Assembly (NCBI GenBank): GCA_030407315.1
Contig: JALQPE010000284.1
Coordinates: 19,821-83,820, forward strand
DNA: 64,000 nt
Source: Asparagopsis taxiformis
Taxonomy: Eukaryota; Rhodophyta; Florideophyceae; Bonnemaisoniales; Bonnemaisoniaceae
Direction of reading: 5' to 3'
The translations under genes and the position numbers were made by a program. Every line of letters begins with the position of its first letter. The first letter of the stretch is position 1. Shown here one piece after another: positions 11,691-23,400 of the stretch. Under the pieces are notes generated by a model. The model did no database searches, was not told where the DNA came from, and worked only from the letters and a program-made list of their open reading frames with translations.

Positions 11691-12822
11691 TTTGAAGAGC
11701 TCAGTGATGATGGATAGATCGTACAGCGCAAACAATTGAGAACCTATTCATGCATACTGATATTCAGTTGAAAGCAGACAAACCTTTTCTAGAGCTTACC
11801 TATGGCGATATGTTTCATATGTGAAGATGAATTCATTGTATACAGATTGTTGTTTGACCTGGATCGTGACACGTTATTCATCGATATCTCATAACTTCAT
11901 ACCAAATACCGATTCCGATATGATACTAGGGTCAAATTTACAGCTTTTATATGAGCATCCGTGCTGCTGTCTCCGTGACTTCTTCTGTTCGTTATTCATA
12001 TTGGCTTTTCGATTGTTCTGTACACATCACTGATGGTTCTTTCTCAATGAGCTGGCACTCGTCACATTTCTGCCAAGTGATGAGAATCACTCCACGGCGG
12101 ATATGGAAGTAGTTTCTCCGCGTATGAGTCACATTTCATCATTATGTAAAAGTCATGTGACTACCACTTTGTCTCACTGAATGAAACTGACGAAGATATG
12201 AAATAAAACTTGTTCGAGGACTCCTGTATACAATGTGATACAGCTGGTATGTCAACTGTCACATTTTTGGCAACTAAAATATTGACCTAGCCACTGAGAA
12301 TTACCAATCACAATACTCCACTCAAGCAAATTGTATTGCATGTATGTTGAAAAGTATGGCCCGATAGTGTTAATCGTATGGCAGCTTCGCAATCTAACCT
12401 CTTCAACACTGTTCTATCCTTCTAGAGCTTGAGGAGAACTAATTTTTTACCGTTAACAAAAACTAATCACTTTGACAGGTGATCCTGGAATCGTGAACGA
12501 CAGAGACGCCGTATGTGTTTTCTTGTGTGTTTTCTTGTAATACTTTCCAGACAGTATCAATCAGGCCCTCGAAGCTCGCCCATCGCCTAGGCTAGCCTAA
12601 CCAACAGCTGTTGGTCAAGCTTCAGGTCGTCTCCACAGGAATCTTTCCACTGCGCACCAAACTCACAATATCATTTTCGTCTGGGAAAGCAACTCTGTGG
12701 TCCTGATTTATGTTTGTGCCCGATTTTGTTTGTGATCTGGTCTTACTAAAGATATTATGGGTCGGAACACATGTGCCACCAGAGAAAGACCTTCCTCACC
12801 GCCAAGAACAAAACAGGTTGAA
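11691..12822. promoter_or_regulatory. Divergent intergenic region of element 1
   Basis: About 1.1 kb separates the two divergent genes and must hold both promoters. The motif GTCACATTT recurs near 12065, 12127 and 12259, the last being part of GTCACATTTTTGGC. It is AT-rich, with no ORF of note and no assignable TATA box. A regulatory role is inferred from position only. Confidence 0.4.
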
Positions 12823-12872
12823 ATGGCAAAAGCTTTATTCGTGGATATCATGGAGGGTTCTAAAACTGTTCG

Positions 12873-15683
12873 GTGGATCCTCTCTCTTGCATTCCATTGA
12901 CAAATATTCGATGTATATCTCCGTCAGGAGTTGAGCGCCTGAAACGATCGCTCAGCAACGGAAATGGAGGGCTGAACTATATAGCAGGATCTGATACACC
13001 AATTGTTGTCTCTCTTTCGGGCTCATTCCATCATTACATCAGCAACTACTTCCAATCCGAATGCGGATTGCCGGAGTCCGAAGCAGACACGAAAATAAAG
13101 AGCAGGAAGGATTGGTACGGAGTTGTAGACGGCATGCATCGTCTGAAAGCCATTACTGATCTTGCTGCCGAGTACCCAGATTCCTGGGAAGGATTTTTGT
13201 GGCCAGTTACCATTATCAAGGGTGATTGTAATATTCAAGTATTGAAACAATTGGCGCGACAACAGAATATAAAACACAGTGATGCATTCTATGTTGAGTC
13301 TACTTTCTACGATATGCTTCAAGGGTTGAGGGATGAAGCAGACCGGCTCACGACACTTCGTAATGGGAAAAGACCTGTTGCAAAAGAGGTTGCCGCAGCA
13401 TATGATGGCTTTGGTCATCAGAAAGAAAGCACTGTAAAACAAACAGCCTCAACTGCAATGCGGCTTCCAATGAGGGTGATAAAGACTATAGGTGAAATTA
13501 CAAATGGTGAACACCCTGACCTTGCTGGTGATGGTGACAACTCCGATGAGAAGAAAGTCATGGAAACCGTAGATTGTCGAGTGTTCCGGAAGTTTGTACA
13601 CATCACATCGCTGAAGTCTTCAACAGTGTTTATGACCGCACCAGAGTCTATGCCCGGAGAAGAAGGAATCGAATGTCAGATAAATACTCTTCATCGAATT
13701 GCAGAGTTGGGATTGATGCACCGGAAGAAATCGTCTTGCTCGTACATCAAACCCGCTCAACCGGCAACCGTTGTCGAACAATTCAAAAAGGCTGTTCTTG
13801 CTCACAAGGAAGTTCAAAAGTTCAAGGCATTCCTTGAAAGAGAGAAATGGCCGAATGAAATGACAACAGTACTACACAATCTGCTACGTACCACTAAACT
13901 TGACGAGGATGTCCAGCAAAACGTTGGGAACCGTGAGATACTACCAATTCTCATTGAGCAGTACAGGAAACATTACCCCGCGATAGCTGCACAAAAGGAG
14001 CTCAAGTTTCTCGCATCTCTAAAGATTTCGGAGAGGGAAACTAGGGAAATGCAATGTGCAGTACAACAGAGCAATATCAATACAAAGGATAAGCCAGTGG
14101 GTCAGTCTCAGTACTCTAAACGTAAGCCAGATGAGAACGGAGATGCACGTACAGCACAAGCTCCGATCAAAACTGATACAGATTCTACCATTGGTAATCA
14201 GAACAGTTCTTTCCGCATTGAATCTGCAGAAAACCCGAGCTCAATTGTCTTGAACGACTCTATTTTACCAGAACAAGGAGTTTGTCCGACTAATGCCTCA
14301 GAGAGACTTGAAACCCGGAAAAGAGTGATACAGGAAGTATCCAGTCCATCATCAAAAGCCACTTTCGAAAACAATGTAGACATCCTAACCGACATTGGGA
14401 TTCACTGTCACCAAATGCGATGGCAGGATTTCGATAAAACAATTCGGAAGACTACTGATTCCCGGTTCGACATGATGTTGATAGACCCTCCTTATGGAAC
14501 TCCGGAGTGTCGTTCTCGAGCAGGAAGTTTGTACGATAATTTTGTCGATGACAAAGAGATGCGGGCTGTTTCTCAATTTGCCCGTCGGGTGTTGGTACCA
14601 GGAGGTTCTGTCTTTCTATTTTCCTCAATTCAGTATGCAACTGGGTGGATGAAATCTCTCGAGACTGAGAATTTTAAAGTTATGAAGCATCTCTTCGTCG
14701 TTGTTAAGAAAACGGAACGATTGCAGTTCACAAGGGCGGAGCTATTCCCCCAGAATGCATGTGAGTATGGGATACTGGCGTATGCGCCAGGAAGGCATCC
14801 TGAAAACTTCAAACCTGACTTTATTAGCCCATACTCAATGGTACAATGCTCTGAAAAGCGAAAATTCTCAACGATATCGGGTGTCCTTGTTCCACAACAC
14901 AAGTTACTCAAGCCAGGAACCAAATCACCAGTGCTAACTGAAGAGAAAAACCCTGACCTTCTTGCAGAGCTAATGACAACTTTCTGTCCGCAGAAAGGAT
15001 CCGTCATCGATATATACGCGGGAACTTTAACAACCGCGATAGCAGCAATGAGAACAAATCGAAAATGCACATCTGTGGAGGCTGACAGTGCACTTTTCCG
15101 TTTGGCACATCAAAGGTTGAAACTTATAGCATCATCTCTCCAGGCAGGTCTCAGGAAGAATAACAAGAGATTGAGACCAACGACCGTATCAAATACAGTC
15201 ACACGTTCCAAATCTAGATCTGCTGTCTCACAGGCCGAAGAGTCCGCTACAATCGCCAAAACTTCTGTGCTCCTTGGCTCTCAATTGAAGACTCAATCAA
15301 ACACCGAACATTTTATTCATGAGAAAAATGTGCAACATACGTTCATGGCTGGTGAGGAGGTTCTTCTTTTACATGAGGGAAAGGAGGTCGGGCTAGCTCA
15401 GCTTTTCCCACCGAAACAGAATGGACAAACGTTCTGCACAACAATTCATGGAACACGTCTCAACGAGGAATTAGCAGGTTCGAGTGGCAAACATGGAGGG
15501 AAACCTCCATTTCTTGCTGCAATTACGAAATGTTTCATTTACGATGAACATAAGAGCACAAAGAACCCTTACTCTTGTCCCGGCCCTGAAGAACCGCCCA
15601 CGACTCTGGGAGGTCTTCACGCAGCTGGAATATACGTGTGGGATGTGGGTTGTATGAAACCAAAGAGATACTCCAAAACGTAA
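12873..15683 (+). CDS. ParB-like / DPPY DNA methyltransferase fusion protein
   Basis: Residues 8-170 resemble a ParB/Srx-like domain, with IPLTNIRCISPSGVERLKRSL and the signature VVDGMHRLKAI. Motif IV DPPY is at residue 538 and motif I (DIYAGTLTTA) at 713. The IV-before-I order marks a beta-class amino methyltransferase (N6-adenine or N4-cytosine) with the catalytic DPPY intact. Residues 820-930 form a third module ending PPTTLGGLHAAGIYVWD...M. The frame has no ATG near its start: GTG at 12873 is the first start-like codon, while an ATG frame from 12823 (MAKALFVDIMEGSKTV) runs into it one frame off. A short intron or a single frameshift is likely there. Target base and partner are unknown. 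Presumed nuclear. Confidence 0.85.
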   Translation: MDPLSCIPLTNIRCISPSGVERLKRSLSNGNGGLNYIAGSDTPIVVSLSGSFHHYISNYFQSECGLPESEADTKIKSRKDWYGVVDGMHRLKAITDLAAEYPDSWEGFLWPVTIIKGDCNIQVLKQLARQQNIKHSDAFYVESTFYDMLQGLRDEADRLTTLRNGKRPVAKEVAAAYDGFGHQKESTVKQTASTAMRLPMRVIKTIGEITNGEHPDLAGDGDNSDEKKVMETVDCRVFRKFVHITSLKSSTVFMTAPESMPGEEGIECQINTLHRIAELGLMHRKKSSCSYIKPAQPATVVEQFKKAVLAHKEVQKFKAFLEREKWPNEMTTVLHNLLRTTKLDEDVQQNVGNREILPILIEQYRKHYPAIAAQKELKFLASLKISERETREMQCAVQQSNINTKDKPVGQSQYSKRKPDENGDARTAQAPIKTDTDSTIGNQNSSFRIESAENPSSIVLNDSILPEQGVCPTNASERLETRKRVIQEVSSPSSKATFENNVDILTDIGIHCHQMRWQDFDKTIRKTTDSRFDMMLIDPPYGTPECRSRAGSLYDNFVDDKEMRAVSQFARRVLVPGGSVFLFSSIQYATGWMKSLETENFKVMKHLFVVVKKTERLQFTRAELFPQNACEYGILAYAPGRHPENFKPDFISPYSMVQCSEKRKFSTISGVLVPQHKLLKPGTKSPVLTEEKNPDLLAELMTTFCPQKGSVIDIYAGTLTTAIAAMRTNRKCTSVEADSALFRLAHQRLKLIASSLQAGLRKNNKRLRPTTVSNTVTRSKSRSAVSQAEESATIAKTSVLLGSQLKTQSNTEHFIHEKNVQHTFMAGEEVLLLHEGKEVGLAQLFPPKQNGQTFCTTIHGTRLNEELAGSSGKHGGKPPFLAAITKCFIYDEHKSTKNPYSCPGPEEPPTTLGGLHAAGIYVWDVGCMKPKRYSKT

Positions 15684-15751
15684 CGATTTCCTCTACTTCG
15701 GAATGGTGGTCTAAGGTAATTCATGCACAGTAACTAATCGAGTTCATCCAA

Positions 15752-15850
15752 AAGAGGAACTGTCATGTACCTTGGGTCTATTTAGTCCCCGTGGATAGTG
15801 TCCATGTAAACTTCCATTGGCTTTCAAGTTTTAGCAGGATTGGAATTCTT
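15752..15850 (+). pseudogene. Fragment of the element 1 transposase C-terminus
   Basis: The plus strand reads HVPWVYLVPVDSVHVNFHW, clearly homologous to the C-terminus of the minus-strand gene at 9051 (VPWVDLVPVESVHVNFHR). The nucleotide match pairs 9084-9190 with 15745-15855 in inverse orientation at roughly 85 percent. So older, more diverged inverted homology continues inward from the arms. It suggests the element was once a head-to-head dimer with a second transposase copy, most of which has been replaced by the methyltransferase gene. Confidence 0.75.
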
Positions 15851-16048
15851 ACGGTAAACAGTTAGTAGGCCTAGTTTTTTCCAGAAGCCGATGTTGTTGT
15901 GTGCTATGGGAAAAATAGTGCACCAGATGCAACACCATGGCACACCACCATAGACAATAATTTTTCCCTGGAGATCCACAATAATTCCCTAGCGAGTCTG
16001 GAATAGAAATAGACCAGACACTGGAACCAGTAGCCCCACATGGTGAAC

Positions 16049-17368
16049 ATAGTTTTGCATCAATCTCTTAGGAAACTGAGCAGGTTTAGATACGCCAGAA
16101 TCGCTATCTGGATTAGAAATGTGCGCTGAACCATCGTCCGAATCAGCAGTGGCGCTCGGCGATCTCGAACGCGCTTGGCGTTGTTCGAAGCGAGGCGTAG
16201 ATTTTGCAGTATCCATAGATGGGCTGGTAACAATGAGACGAGTTTCATAAGAGGTGAGGATGTGCACGGCGGATATATGCGTGCGTGGTGCCGGGATGGG
16301 AAGTCATGGTTTGGTCGTTCAGCGCAAAGAAAGCAGACGCCGCACCTACGCTACACATCACATCTCTTTGTGACACCAATTCACCTCTGGCATTCCTACA
16401 AAGCCCTTTGGAAAAAATACATCGCGTGAGCACACCACCAGCCCTATGTAACTAGGTTCGATCGTATGGTGGATGAAGTCTTTACACGTGAGCGAAACTG
16501 TTAGATTGCAGCAGTGAGTATGTAAGACGCACCGATGGCGCGTCAGGTATGACGCTAGACAATTCATCTTTGTACCTTAGTAATGGCATACAAAGAGGAG
16601 TTGTGTCGTCACGCGTGGGATGTACATTCATGCCTTCTCATTTGCAGTGATCGACCCAGACTGTGTCATAATCCTCCTGCCCACCCCAAAGTCTAATGAA
16701 GACTATCCCAGATGCGCCTAGTCGCTTCTGCGTGCTCTATCGCTTGTTTTTTTCTTTTGACAATGTCGACAGCCGCGATCGCTGCGATCAGCAATCCTGT
16801 CAGACTTTCATATCTATCGTCATGTCGTCGGTCTCATAGTCGTGAAATTTTGCTCTGGAATACTTTTCAGCGGTATGCGAATCATAGTCTCCCCAGCGCA
16901 ACGCGATATCAATCCAAAACTCTGTTGAGGTACCTTCTTCACTTCCCGGAGCATATTGATCATTTGAAAAATTTGCCGAAAGCAAGGACAGTTTGGATAC
17001 TAGCGACTTGTGTGCAGCGGTGACAAGAATATCGACACTGGACGAGTTCATCTTAACAGACTTGCACGGATGAATCAATTAAATCTTGAAAATCCCCCTG
17101 CAGACAGTACAATAGAATGGGTGGAAATAACAAACGTCGAGAACTGAAGGCTTCTCATCACACCACAGCAGTTCGAGTGAGACATGTCTTTGAATGGTAC
17201 ATTCACGTTGTTCTTCGATGGGATTTGGTTAGCGACATTGCGATCCACGATGAGACGAAGGGTTCCACTCAACTTGAGTAATCAATCTTCTCAGCGAAAG
17301 AATAAAGCAGTGCCGGTAGATGTACAATTAGTTCACCTAGTTCGCGAATAGTCCGCGTTTTTCAGCTA
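16049..17368 (-). repeat. Element 1 right inverted arm, inner part
   Basis: Reverse complement of about 7675-8992. It is interrupted at its outer side by the Gypsy element; the continuation is at 29834-32150. Contains the minus-strand copy of the truncated MDTAKSTPRF gene start (16216 down to 16049) and of other arm frames. Confidence 0.92.
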
Positions 17369-17373
17369 CATAC
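17369..17373. repeat. 5-bp target-site duplication of Gypsy element (left)
   Basis: CATAC precedes the 5' LTR and recurs at 29834-29838 after the 3' LTR. Confidence 0.93.
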
Positions 17374-18056
17374 TGTCGTACCGCCTGGCGGTCCTCGCTG
17401 ATCGAGCCGTGTCGCTTCCCTATTGGGTACCCACTTACGGGATGTGCCAATCAGAAGGCACCAGCCAACTGGCGTGTTTCCTATACTTAGGACCAGCTAT
17501 GGCTGACAAATAACCCCACCCGGGCCTATCGGCCCCGGCCAAGACCCCACAAGGGGCAAATTTTAACTTAGGCTGATCAGCCATACATTACAATGTAAGC
17601 CTATTGGCAATGACCTCGCGGGTAGGCGAGCGCCAGTAATTGGGTTCTGATTGGTCACTAACTGGATATTTATTCCTAACCACTAACCCTAGCTTACAGT
17701 AGACTTAGTATAAAACGGCCACTGGAATAGCCAGTAGGCACGGTTTCTAGAGTAACGTAAACTCAAGTGGAATTACGACCCACAGGAACAGTGTTCGCAT
17801 ACCTATTGTTCAACCCCTCTCCGGGAAAACCTTAGGGTTAGCCAACAGCTCGACGGATTACGTCATCTTGCTCCATTAATACGCACCTCGCGTGAGCGCT
17901 ATAATCGCACAACCCCCTCCGGGTAGCGATACCTTCTCTCTTACGAGACTACCCGCCGGGTACCTATAAGGTTCATCTGCTCTACCACTTCCTCTACCGA
18001 GGCTCGGGACACCTGTCGGGTGGTTTGCCGCTCTAGCGGATTTTCTACCTGCTACA
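17374..18056 (+). repeat. 5' LTR
   Basis: Starts TGTCGTACCG and ends CCTGCTACA. Matches 29151-29833 except for about three substitutions (a C/T in the CCAGTAGG-ACGG block, a C/A in GATTACGT-ATC and a G/T in CTATAAG-TTC). A TATA box (TATAAAA, 17709-17715) lies inside. TTGGT follows the LTR directly, where a primer-binding site is expected. Confidence 0.95.
17709..17715 (+). promoter_or_regulatory. TATA box in LTR
   Basis: TATAAAA, in the 5' LTR; the same motif is in the 3' LTR at about 29486. Likely RNA polymerase II promoter of the retrotransposon. Confidence 0.6.
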
Positions 18057-18133
18057 TTGGTCTCTCGACCTAGAACCTTGTACCCTCGGGTAAGTCTCTT
18101 TGAGAGAAATTTTCCTTCACAATCATCTTCACG

Positions 18134-20071
18134 ATGCCTCGTAACCCTACAGCGGGACCCTCTAGTGAGGACATAGCGCCTGCCAGCGACTTATCCGATT
18201 CGGATCTGATCGCCGAAGAGGGCGTGGTGATTAACACCCTGCAAGACCGAGCTGACCGAATCTTCAACGAGCGGTTGGAAGAATTCAAGGCTGAATTCAG
18301 CACCGTCGTCGAGAAGACTGTTCAAGACCGCAGGGCGGAAATCGTAGACGCTACGGTCGAAACCGTCATGGAACTGGTCGAGCCAAAGCTGATGGCCGCC
18401 AGCCGAGAAGCCACCCAAGATCGGGACGCCGAGTTCCTAGCGGAAACCTGGAATCAGGTCAAAGCCGAATTCGCTAAACGCGTATCCCTTTTGGAAACTC
18501 GTCTGGAGGAGCTTTCGATTCACGGCTTTAGTGCCAGTCCATTAGGACAACAGGAGTTTCCTGCTCGCCGCAGCCGATCGGCTGACTTCCCTGACCCTAC
18601 ATCCGATAGGGAGGAAGAAGAAGATCCCCGATTGGATCAAGTTGCAGAAGCAACCCGACACCTGTCGGACCGTGTCGACGCCCTCGCCGAATCACTATCC
18701 CAAACAGGGAATATCTCTCGCACGAGACAGCACACTCGTGCCACCGGATCTATACCGGAAAACCCCTCGTGGGATGATGAAGAAGGACCTCTTGAGGAAG
18801 GCTTAGTGCCTTTGAAGGCCCGCGAACCCGCGTTCGACCAGGTGGTCTCCTATCGGTACTACCGACTCAAGAACAAGTCCCTAACGACTGATACCCCAAC
18901 GGGTAAATCAAGAAGCATGTATAAGCTAACGGAGAAGATCCGTAATTTCAACGCGTCATTCACGCCGTTCGATGGTACGGAACCCATCGATATCCTCCGG
19001 TTCCTCGCGGAATTTCAAGATGCATGTGATTCATGCGGAGTCTCGGAGGGAGAAGCTACCAAGTTACTCAAGTATTTCCTGGAAGGAGAACCTCAACGGT
19101 TTATCGCCGCTGAGGCGCGAAAGCGCAAGCTTCTCAACCACCTGCACCAGCAGATCACTTGGCCTCAAGCCGTTAACGCCCTTCTGGCTCGCTACGCGAC
19201 GGACAATGTCCTAGCGGACGCATATGACGCAGTAACGCGTATACGGCAAGGGCCGGATGAAGACGAAGCTGCATACGCAGACAGACTGCAGGACGCTGCA
19301 CTCCTGTGTGCGAACGTCTTCTCGGAAAGAGACTTGGTCAACTACTACCTCAAGGGCCTACGCCCAGAGGTTAAACACACCGTCAAGGTGACTATAGGCC
19401 GCAGTGGCGGAGAAGATTTTCTTGCTGTCCGTAACCTTGCTAAAGGACTCGGGGACTCTTTAAGAGCTTCGCTACCCGCAAAGCCGAAGGCTTACCCTAC
19501 TCGGGAAATCGCGGACCGTAAACGCAAAGCGTTGCTCGCTACCGTACCCGGAGAACCGGCTGTGATACCGCGGACCCCGCCGCCGACCTTACCTTCCCCT
19601 ACCGGGAACCCAATGGGCGCGCCAATGCAGGCCCCTACCCTAACGGGAGAACATCTTAAACTCGCTGAGAGTATGATCCCCGAAGGGGCTGTTACTTGGA
19701 GATGCTCTGGCTGTCGCCAACCGGGGCATGTGTTATACACTTGCCCTTACCTACCACCCTCAGTGGGAACTTACTTCGCCTTTGCGAACTACGCTTACCA
19801 GCAAGAACCGGAGCAGGTTATGCGCCGCCAACAGCGCCAGTCCAATCGGTTCAACCGAAAAAGGGATTACCCTAAAGCCGTGCTCCAACGGTCAAACCCT
19901 CCAACACGCATGGTTGCGTTCGCCGATGACGAAAATCATCCCAAATTGGGCCCTCTGAGGCGAGACGTTTTAGAACGTAACGGATCTTCCGTAACGGCTC
20001 AAGACGTTGCCGACGCCTTGACACCACCGACGACTCCGACACGTCGTCGGAAAACTAATGACGGGGAGTGA
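18134..20071 (+). CDS. gag: Gag capsid/nucleocapsid protein
   Basis: 645 codons, starting at an ATG 78 nt downstream of the LTR. An acidic, coiled-coil-prone N-terminus (residues 30-180) precedes a capsid-like region (about 265-440: FNASFTPFDGTEPIDILRF, and LKYFLEGEPQRF). Then comes one CCHC zinc knuckle near residue 522 (CSGCRQPGHVLYTC). This is the usual Ty3/Gypsy gag order. It forms the cytoplasmic particle and binds element RNA. The 3' end overlaps the next frame by 14 nt (ATGACGGGGAGTGA), a layout that would allow reinitiation or frameshifting into the protease frame. Confidence 0.92.
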   Translation: MPRNPTAGPSSEDIAPASDLSDSDLIAEEGVVINTLQDRADRIFNERLEEFKAEFSTVVEKTVQDRRAEIVDATVETVMELVEPKLMAASREATQDRDAEFLAETWNQVKAEFAKRVSLLETRLEELSIHGFSASPLGQQEFPARRSRSADFPDPTSDREEEEDPRLDQVAEATRHLSDRVDALAESLSQTGNISRTRQHTRATGSIPENPSWDDEEGPLEEGLVPLKAREPAFDQVVSYRYYRLKNKSLTTDTPTGKSRSMYKLTEKIRNFNASFTPFDGTEPIDILRFLAEFQDACDSCGVSEGEATKLLKYFLEGEPQRFIAAEARKRKLLNHLHQQITWPQAVNALLARYATDNVLADAYDAVTRIRQGPDEDEAAYADRLQDAALLCANVFSERDLVNYYLKGLRPEVKHTVKVTIGRSGGEDFLAVRNLAKGLGDSLRASLPAKPKAYPTREIADRKRKALLATVPGEPAVIPRTPPPTLPSPTGNPMGAPMQAPTLTGEHLKLAESMIPEGAVTWRCSGCRQPGHVLYTCPYLPPSVGTYFAFANYAYQQEPEQVMRRQQRQSNRFNRKRDYPKAVLQRSNPPTRMVAFADDENHPKLGPLRRDVLERNGSSVTAQDVADALTPPTTPTRRRKTNDGE

Positions 20072-20432
20072 GGTGTCGCACTCCCGTCAGGAGGTGGAGC
20101 GATTACGCTACTCGGTGGACATCTCACCACAACCACCTCCGCAGGAAAAGGCTGCAACTCCCTCTAGGGACCAAAGTCTTTCCCAGACACCAACCCCTTC
20201 GGGTTCCCCCACAGGGACTCGAACCTCAAGGCCGAAAGCCTCATGCCTGCTTAAGGCCGCCCATTACGTAGTAATGGGTTCCATCGGACTCGATCCGTCA
20301 ATTCTCACGCCTATGCGTATGGTGATGGACACCGGGTCCGGACCATCGGTCATCCATGAAAGGAGCTTACCCCAACAATTGGGAACAATTCCAAGTCCCT
20401 ACGGGGAAAGTTCCGCAACTGGCCGATGCTAA
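20058..20432 (+). CDS. Protease frame (5' part of pol)
   Basis: A 124-codon frame opening with an ATG that overlaps the gag stop. It contains MRMVMDTGSGPSVIHE, the aspartic protease active-site motif (DTG). After about residue 100 the protease homology moves into the frame of the 20356 ORF (KVPQLADANGNPLRIKG, FVAPKLAVPLILGT), so the protease is divided between two frames. The switch falls around 20375-20400. Either a lesion or a +1 shift is possible; a lesion is simpler, as no family-typical shift site is evident. Confidence 0.8.
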   Translation: MTGSEVSHSRQEVERLRYSVDISPQPPPQEKAATPSRDQSLSQTPTPSGSPTGTRTSRPKASCLLKAAHYVVMGSIGLDPSILTPMRMVMDTGSGPSVIHERSLPQQLGTIPSPYGESSATGRC

Positions 20433-23400
20433 CGGCAATCCTCTTCGGATAAAAGGCAAGATAATACTGTCCTTACAGTTAGGCCACAAGTCCTTTGAGG
20501 AAGAATTCTTCGTCGCGCCTAAGTTGGCCGTACCCCTCATCTTGGGAACTGGGGCAATGAATACCCACGTAGACGCAATTAGGTGCCGGGCCCAACGAAT
20601 TGATATTCACGACGGCGGGTCGATAGCTATCCTAGTGATGTCGCCTACGCGTAAAACATCCCCCACCCTTTCGTGCTACGTGGATGCCTCGCGACCCTCT
20701 AATGGGATTAACTTAGACCGCCAGCCTCATGGCATTCGATTGTCACAAAGTGTGAATGTTCCTCCGCGGAGTCAAGTAACAACTACTGTTGTATGCGCCG
20801 GTGGCGGCTTGAGTATACTCTCTCCGAGAGATCGGATCCTTCACCGACATCGTGTCTCTATCCCGAATGGGGTTGCGGAAGTCATCCCGCGACAGGAATT
20901 CCTGACTATATTAACTAACTTCGGTACATCCGACAAGTACCTCCCTAAAGGGACAATTATAGGCTATGCCCTTCGGGCACCCGAACGGCCAATGCGCCCC
21001 ATGGCTCTCAGCCGTTCTACCCCTTCCTCCCAAGAGGCCTCCACTATGGTGACTACTCTCCCTCAGGAGCAAGAGGCCGAGGCCACCCAACCATCAAGCT
21101 GGAAGCAAGAAGTCTCTCTGGACCACCTTGGTCAAATCCCGTTGAGGGAACGCATCCTTAGCATGCTATCTCGACACGAGTCTATGTGGGATGGATCCCT
21201 AGGGGACATCCGCGCTACGGAACACCGAATCGACATAGTCGAAGGGAGCAAGCCTAGACGGCAACAACCCTACCGGATGGGACCCGCTCGTCGAGAGATT
21301 GCCCGTAAGGAAATAACCAGCATGCTGGAAAAAGGAGTGATCGAACCGTCGACCTCCGAATGGGCTAGCCCAGTGGTTCTTGTCCCGAAGAAGGATGGTA
21401 AATTACGCTTTTGCGTCGACTATAGGGGTCTTAACGACATCACTGTCAATGATGTGTACCCCCTTCCACGAATGGATGATTGTATTGACTCCCTCGGAGA
21501 TGCTCAAGTATTCACCACATTGGATTGTAATTCTGGCTATTGGCAGATCCCTGTTGCACAGGACGACCGTGACAAAACGGCATTCACCTCCCACTTGGGG
21601 ACATATCGCTTCAAGCGTTTGCCTTTTGGCTTAAAGAATGCTCCGGCAACGTTTCAGCGTGCCATCGACATTATTCTTAGCAGCGTTCGCTGGCAGACCT
21701 GTCTGATTTACTTAGACGATGTGATCGTATTCTCTCGGGACGAGGCCGAACATCTCCACCATGTGGACCAAGTACTCTCCCTCCTACGGGAAGCAGGTGT
21801 CACCCTGAAGTTGACAAAGTGTCATTTCTTCGAAAAGAAGGTTGATTACCTGGGACATGTCGTGATGCCAGGAAAGCTAGCTGTTGCACAGAACGCCACT
21901 TCGGCTATCGCTGACGCGATCTTTCCGCAAACGCCTACGCAAATGCGATCCTTCCTCGGAAGCTGTGGCGTCTTTCGACGATTCATCAAAGGGTATGCCG
22001 CAATTGCGCACCCCTTGAACGAAATGCTGACCAAAGACAGCCTCCCTAAATTCGGGAAAGAACCTCCTACCGAGGACCAACAGCGCGCGTTCAACGCTCT
22101 CAAAGAGGTCATGATCAAGCCGCCGATACTGGCTCTACCCAAGTTGGGTCAACCCTACACCGTAGACACGGACGCTTCCGCATACCAAATAGGATGCGCT
22201 CTGCTTCAGCAGCAAGGGGAAGAGAACGATCTCAAGCCAATTGGCTATTGGTCGCGGACCTTGACTAAACCTGAAAGAGGTTACTCCCCTACGGAGCGTG
22301 AATGTCTAGCCGTCGTATGGGCTGTCACTATCCTACGTCCATACTTGGAGCAAACAAAGTTTGTAGTCCGGACGGACCATAACGCGCTGCGTTGGCTCAT
22401 GAATATCAACGACCCTTCAGGGAGACTATGCCGTGGGCGCCTCCGACTTGCGGAATTTGACTATCAAATAGTCTACCGACCCGGTCGGGTTCACCAACTA
22501 CCAGACGCCCTTTCGCGTGTTGAAACTAACGGCGAGACGCCCGTCACTATTGACGATGAAATACCAACTCTGTTGGCCACGCACGCACCGCTAGGTGAAA
22601 CATCCTTGGATGATGACACTGATGTTTGGTTCTACGACCTTTCTCTAGCAAGAGACCACGCCAAGGAGGCGCCTAATCGCAACGGTACACCCGTCTTAAC
22701 AACCCATCCGCAAACGGAAAACTACTGCCCGATAACTCTCCAAGAGTGGCTCGAAGAGCAAAGAACGGACGACTTCTGCCAACAGGCCCTGGCCTCGCAG
22801 AAGTCTGACTCTCTCTTCTTCGAAGATGAAGACGGTGTCCTTTGTAGGAAGTCCAGACTGGATGGGTCATCCCAAATCGTAGTACCTAAAGCCTTACGGC
22901 AACGTCTATTGACGATGTGCCACCACGGCATATTGGCAGGACATCCGGGACAGAATCGCATGTATGACACGATGCGCCTATCTTACTACTGGCCTGCAAT
23001 GGCTGCGGACATAACCGGAACGGTTGAACGCTGTTCAGCGTGTGCGAGAAACCGATTACGGTTGCGCAAACATGCGAGTACCCTCCAGCTGTTCCCAGCT
23101 ACCACACCATTGGATGACGTTGCAATTGACCTCCTCGGTCCTCTACCTCGTACCAAGAAAGGTAACGTGCACCTACTGGTGATTTCATGTCGCTTCTCCA
23201 GGCTCACCCAAGTGGTGCCCCTGCGAAGCATTACGGCTTACCATGTGGCAGTAGCCTTTTGTACACATTGGGTGTTTAAGTATGGTCCTCCACGGACATT
23301 ACTATCCGATAACGGTCCGCAATTTGCGTCGAAGTTCTTCCAGGCTGTCTGCCTCCAGTTAGGAACGAAGAACGTCTTCACGACGGCATACCATCCCCAG

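Noticed and set aside
20356..20432. Programmed frameshift between protease and pol frames
   Set aside because: The break falls inside the protease domain, where a lesion is more likely; no convincing shift site is visible. Sister copies would settle it.
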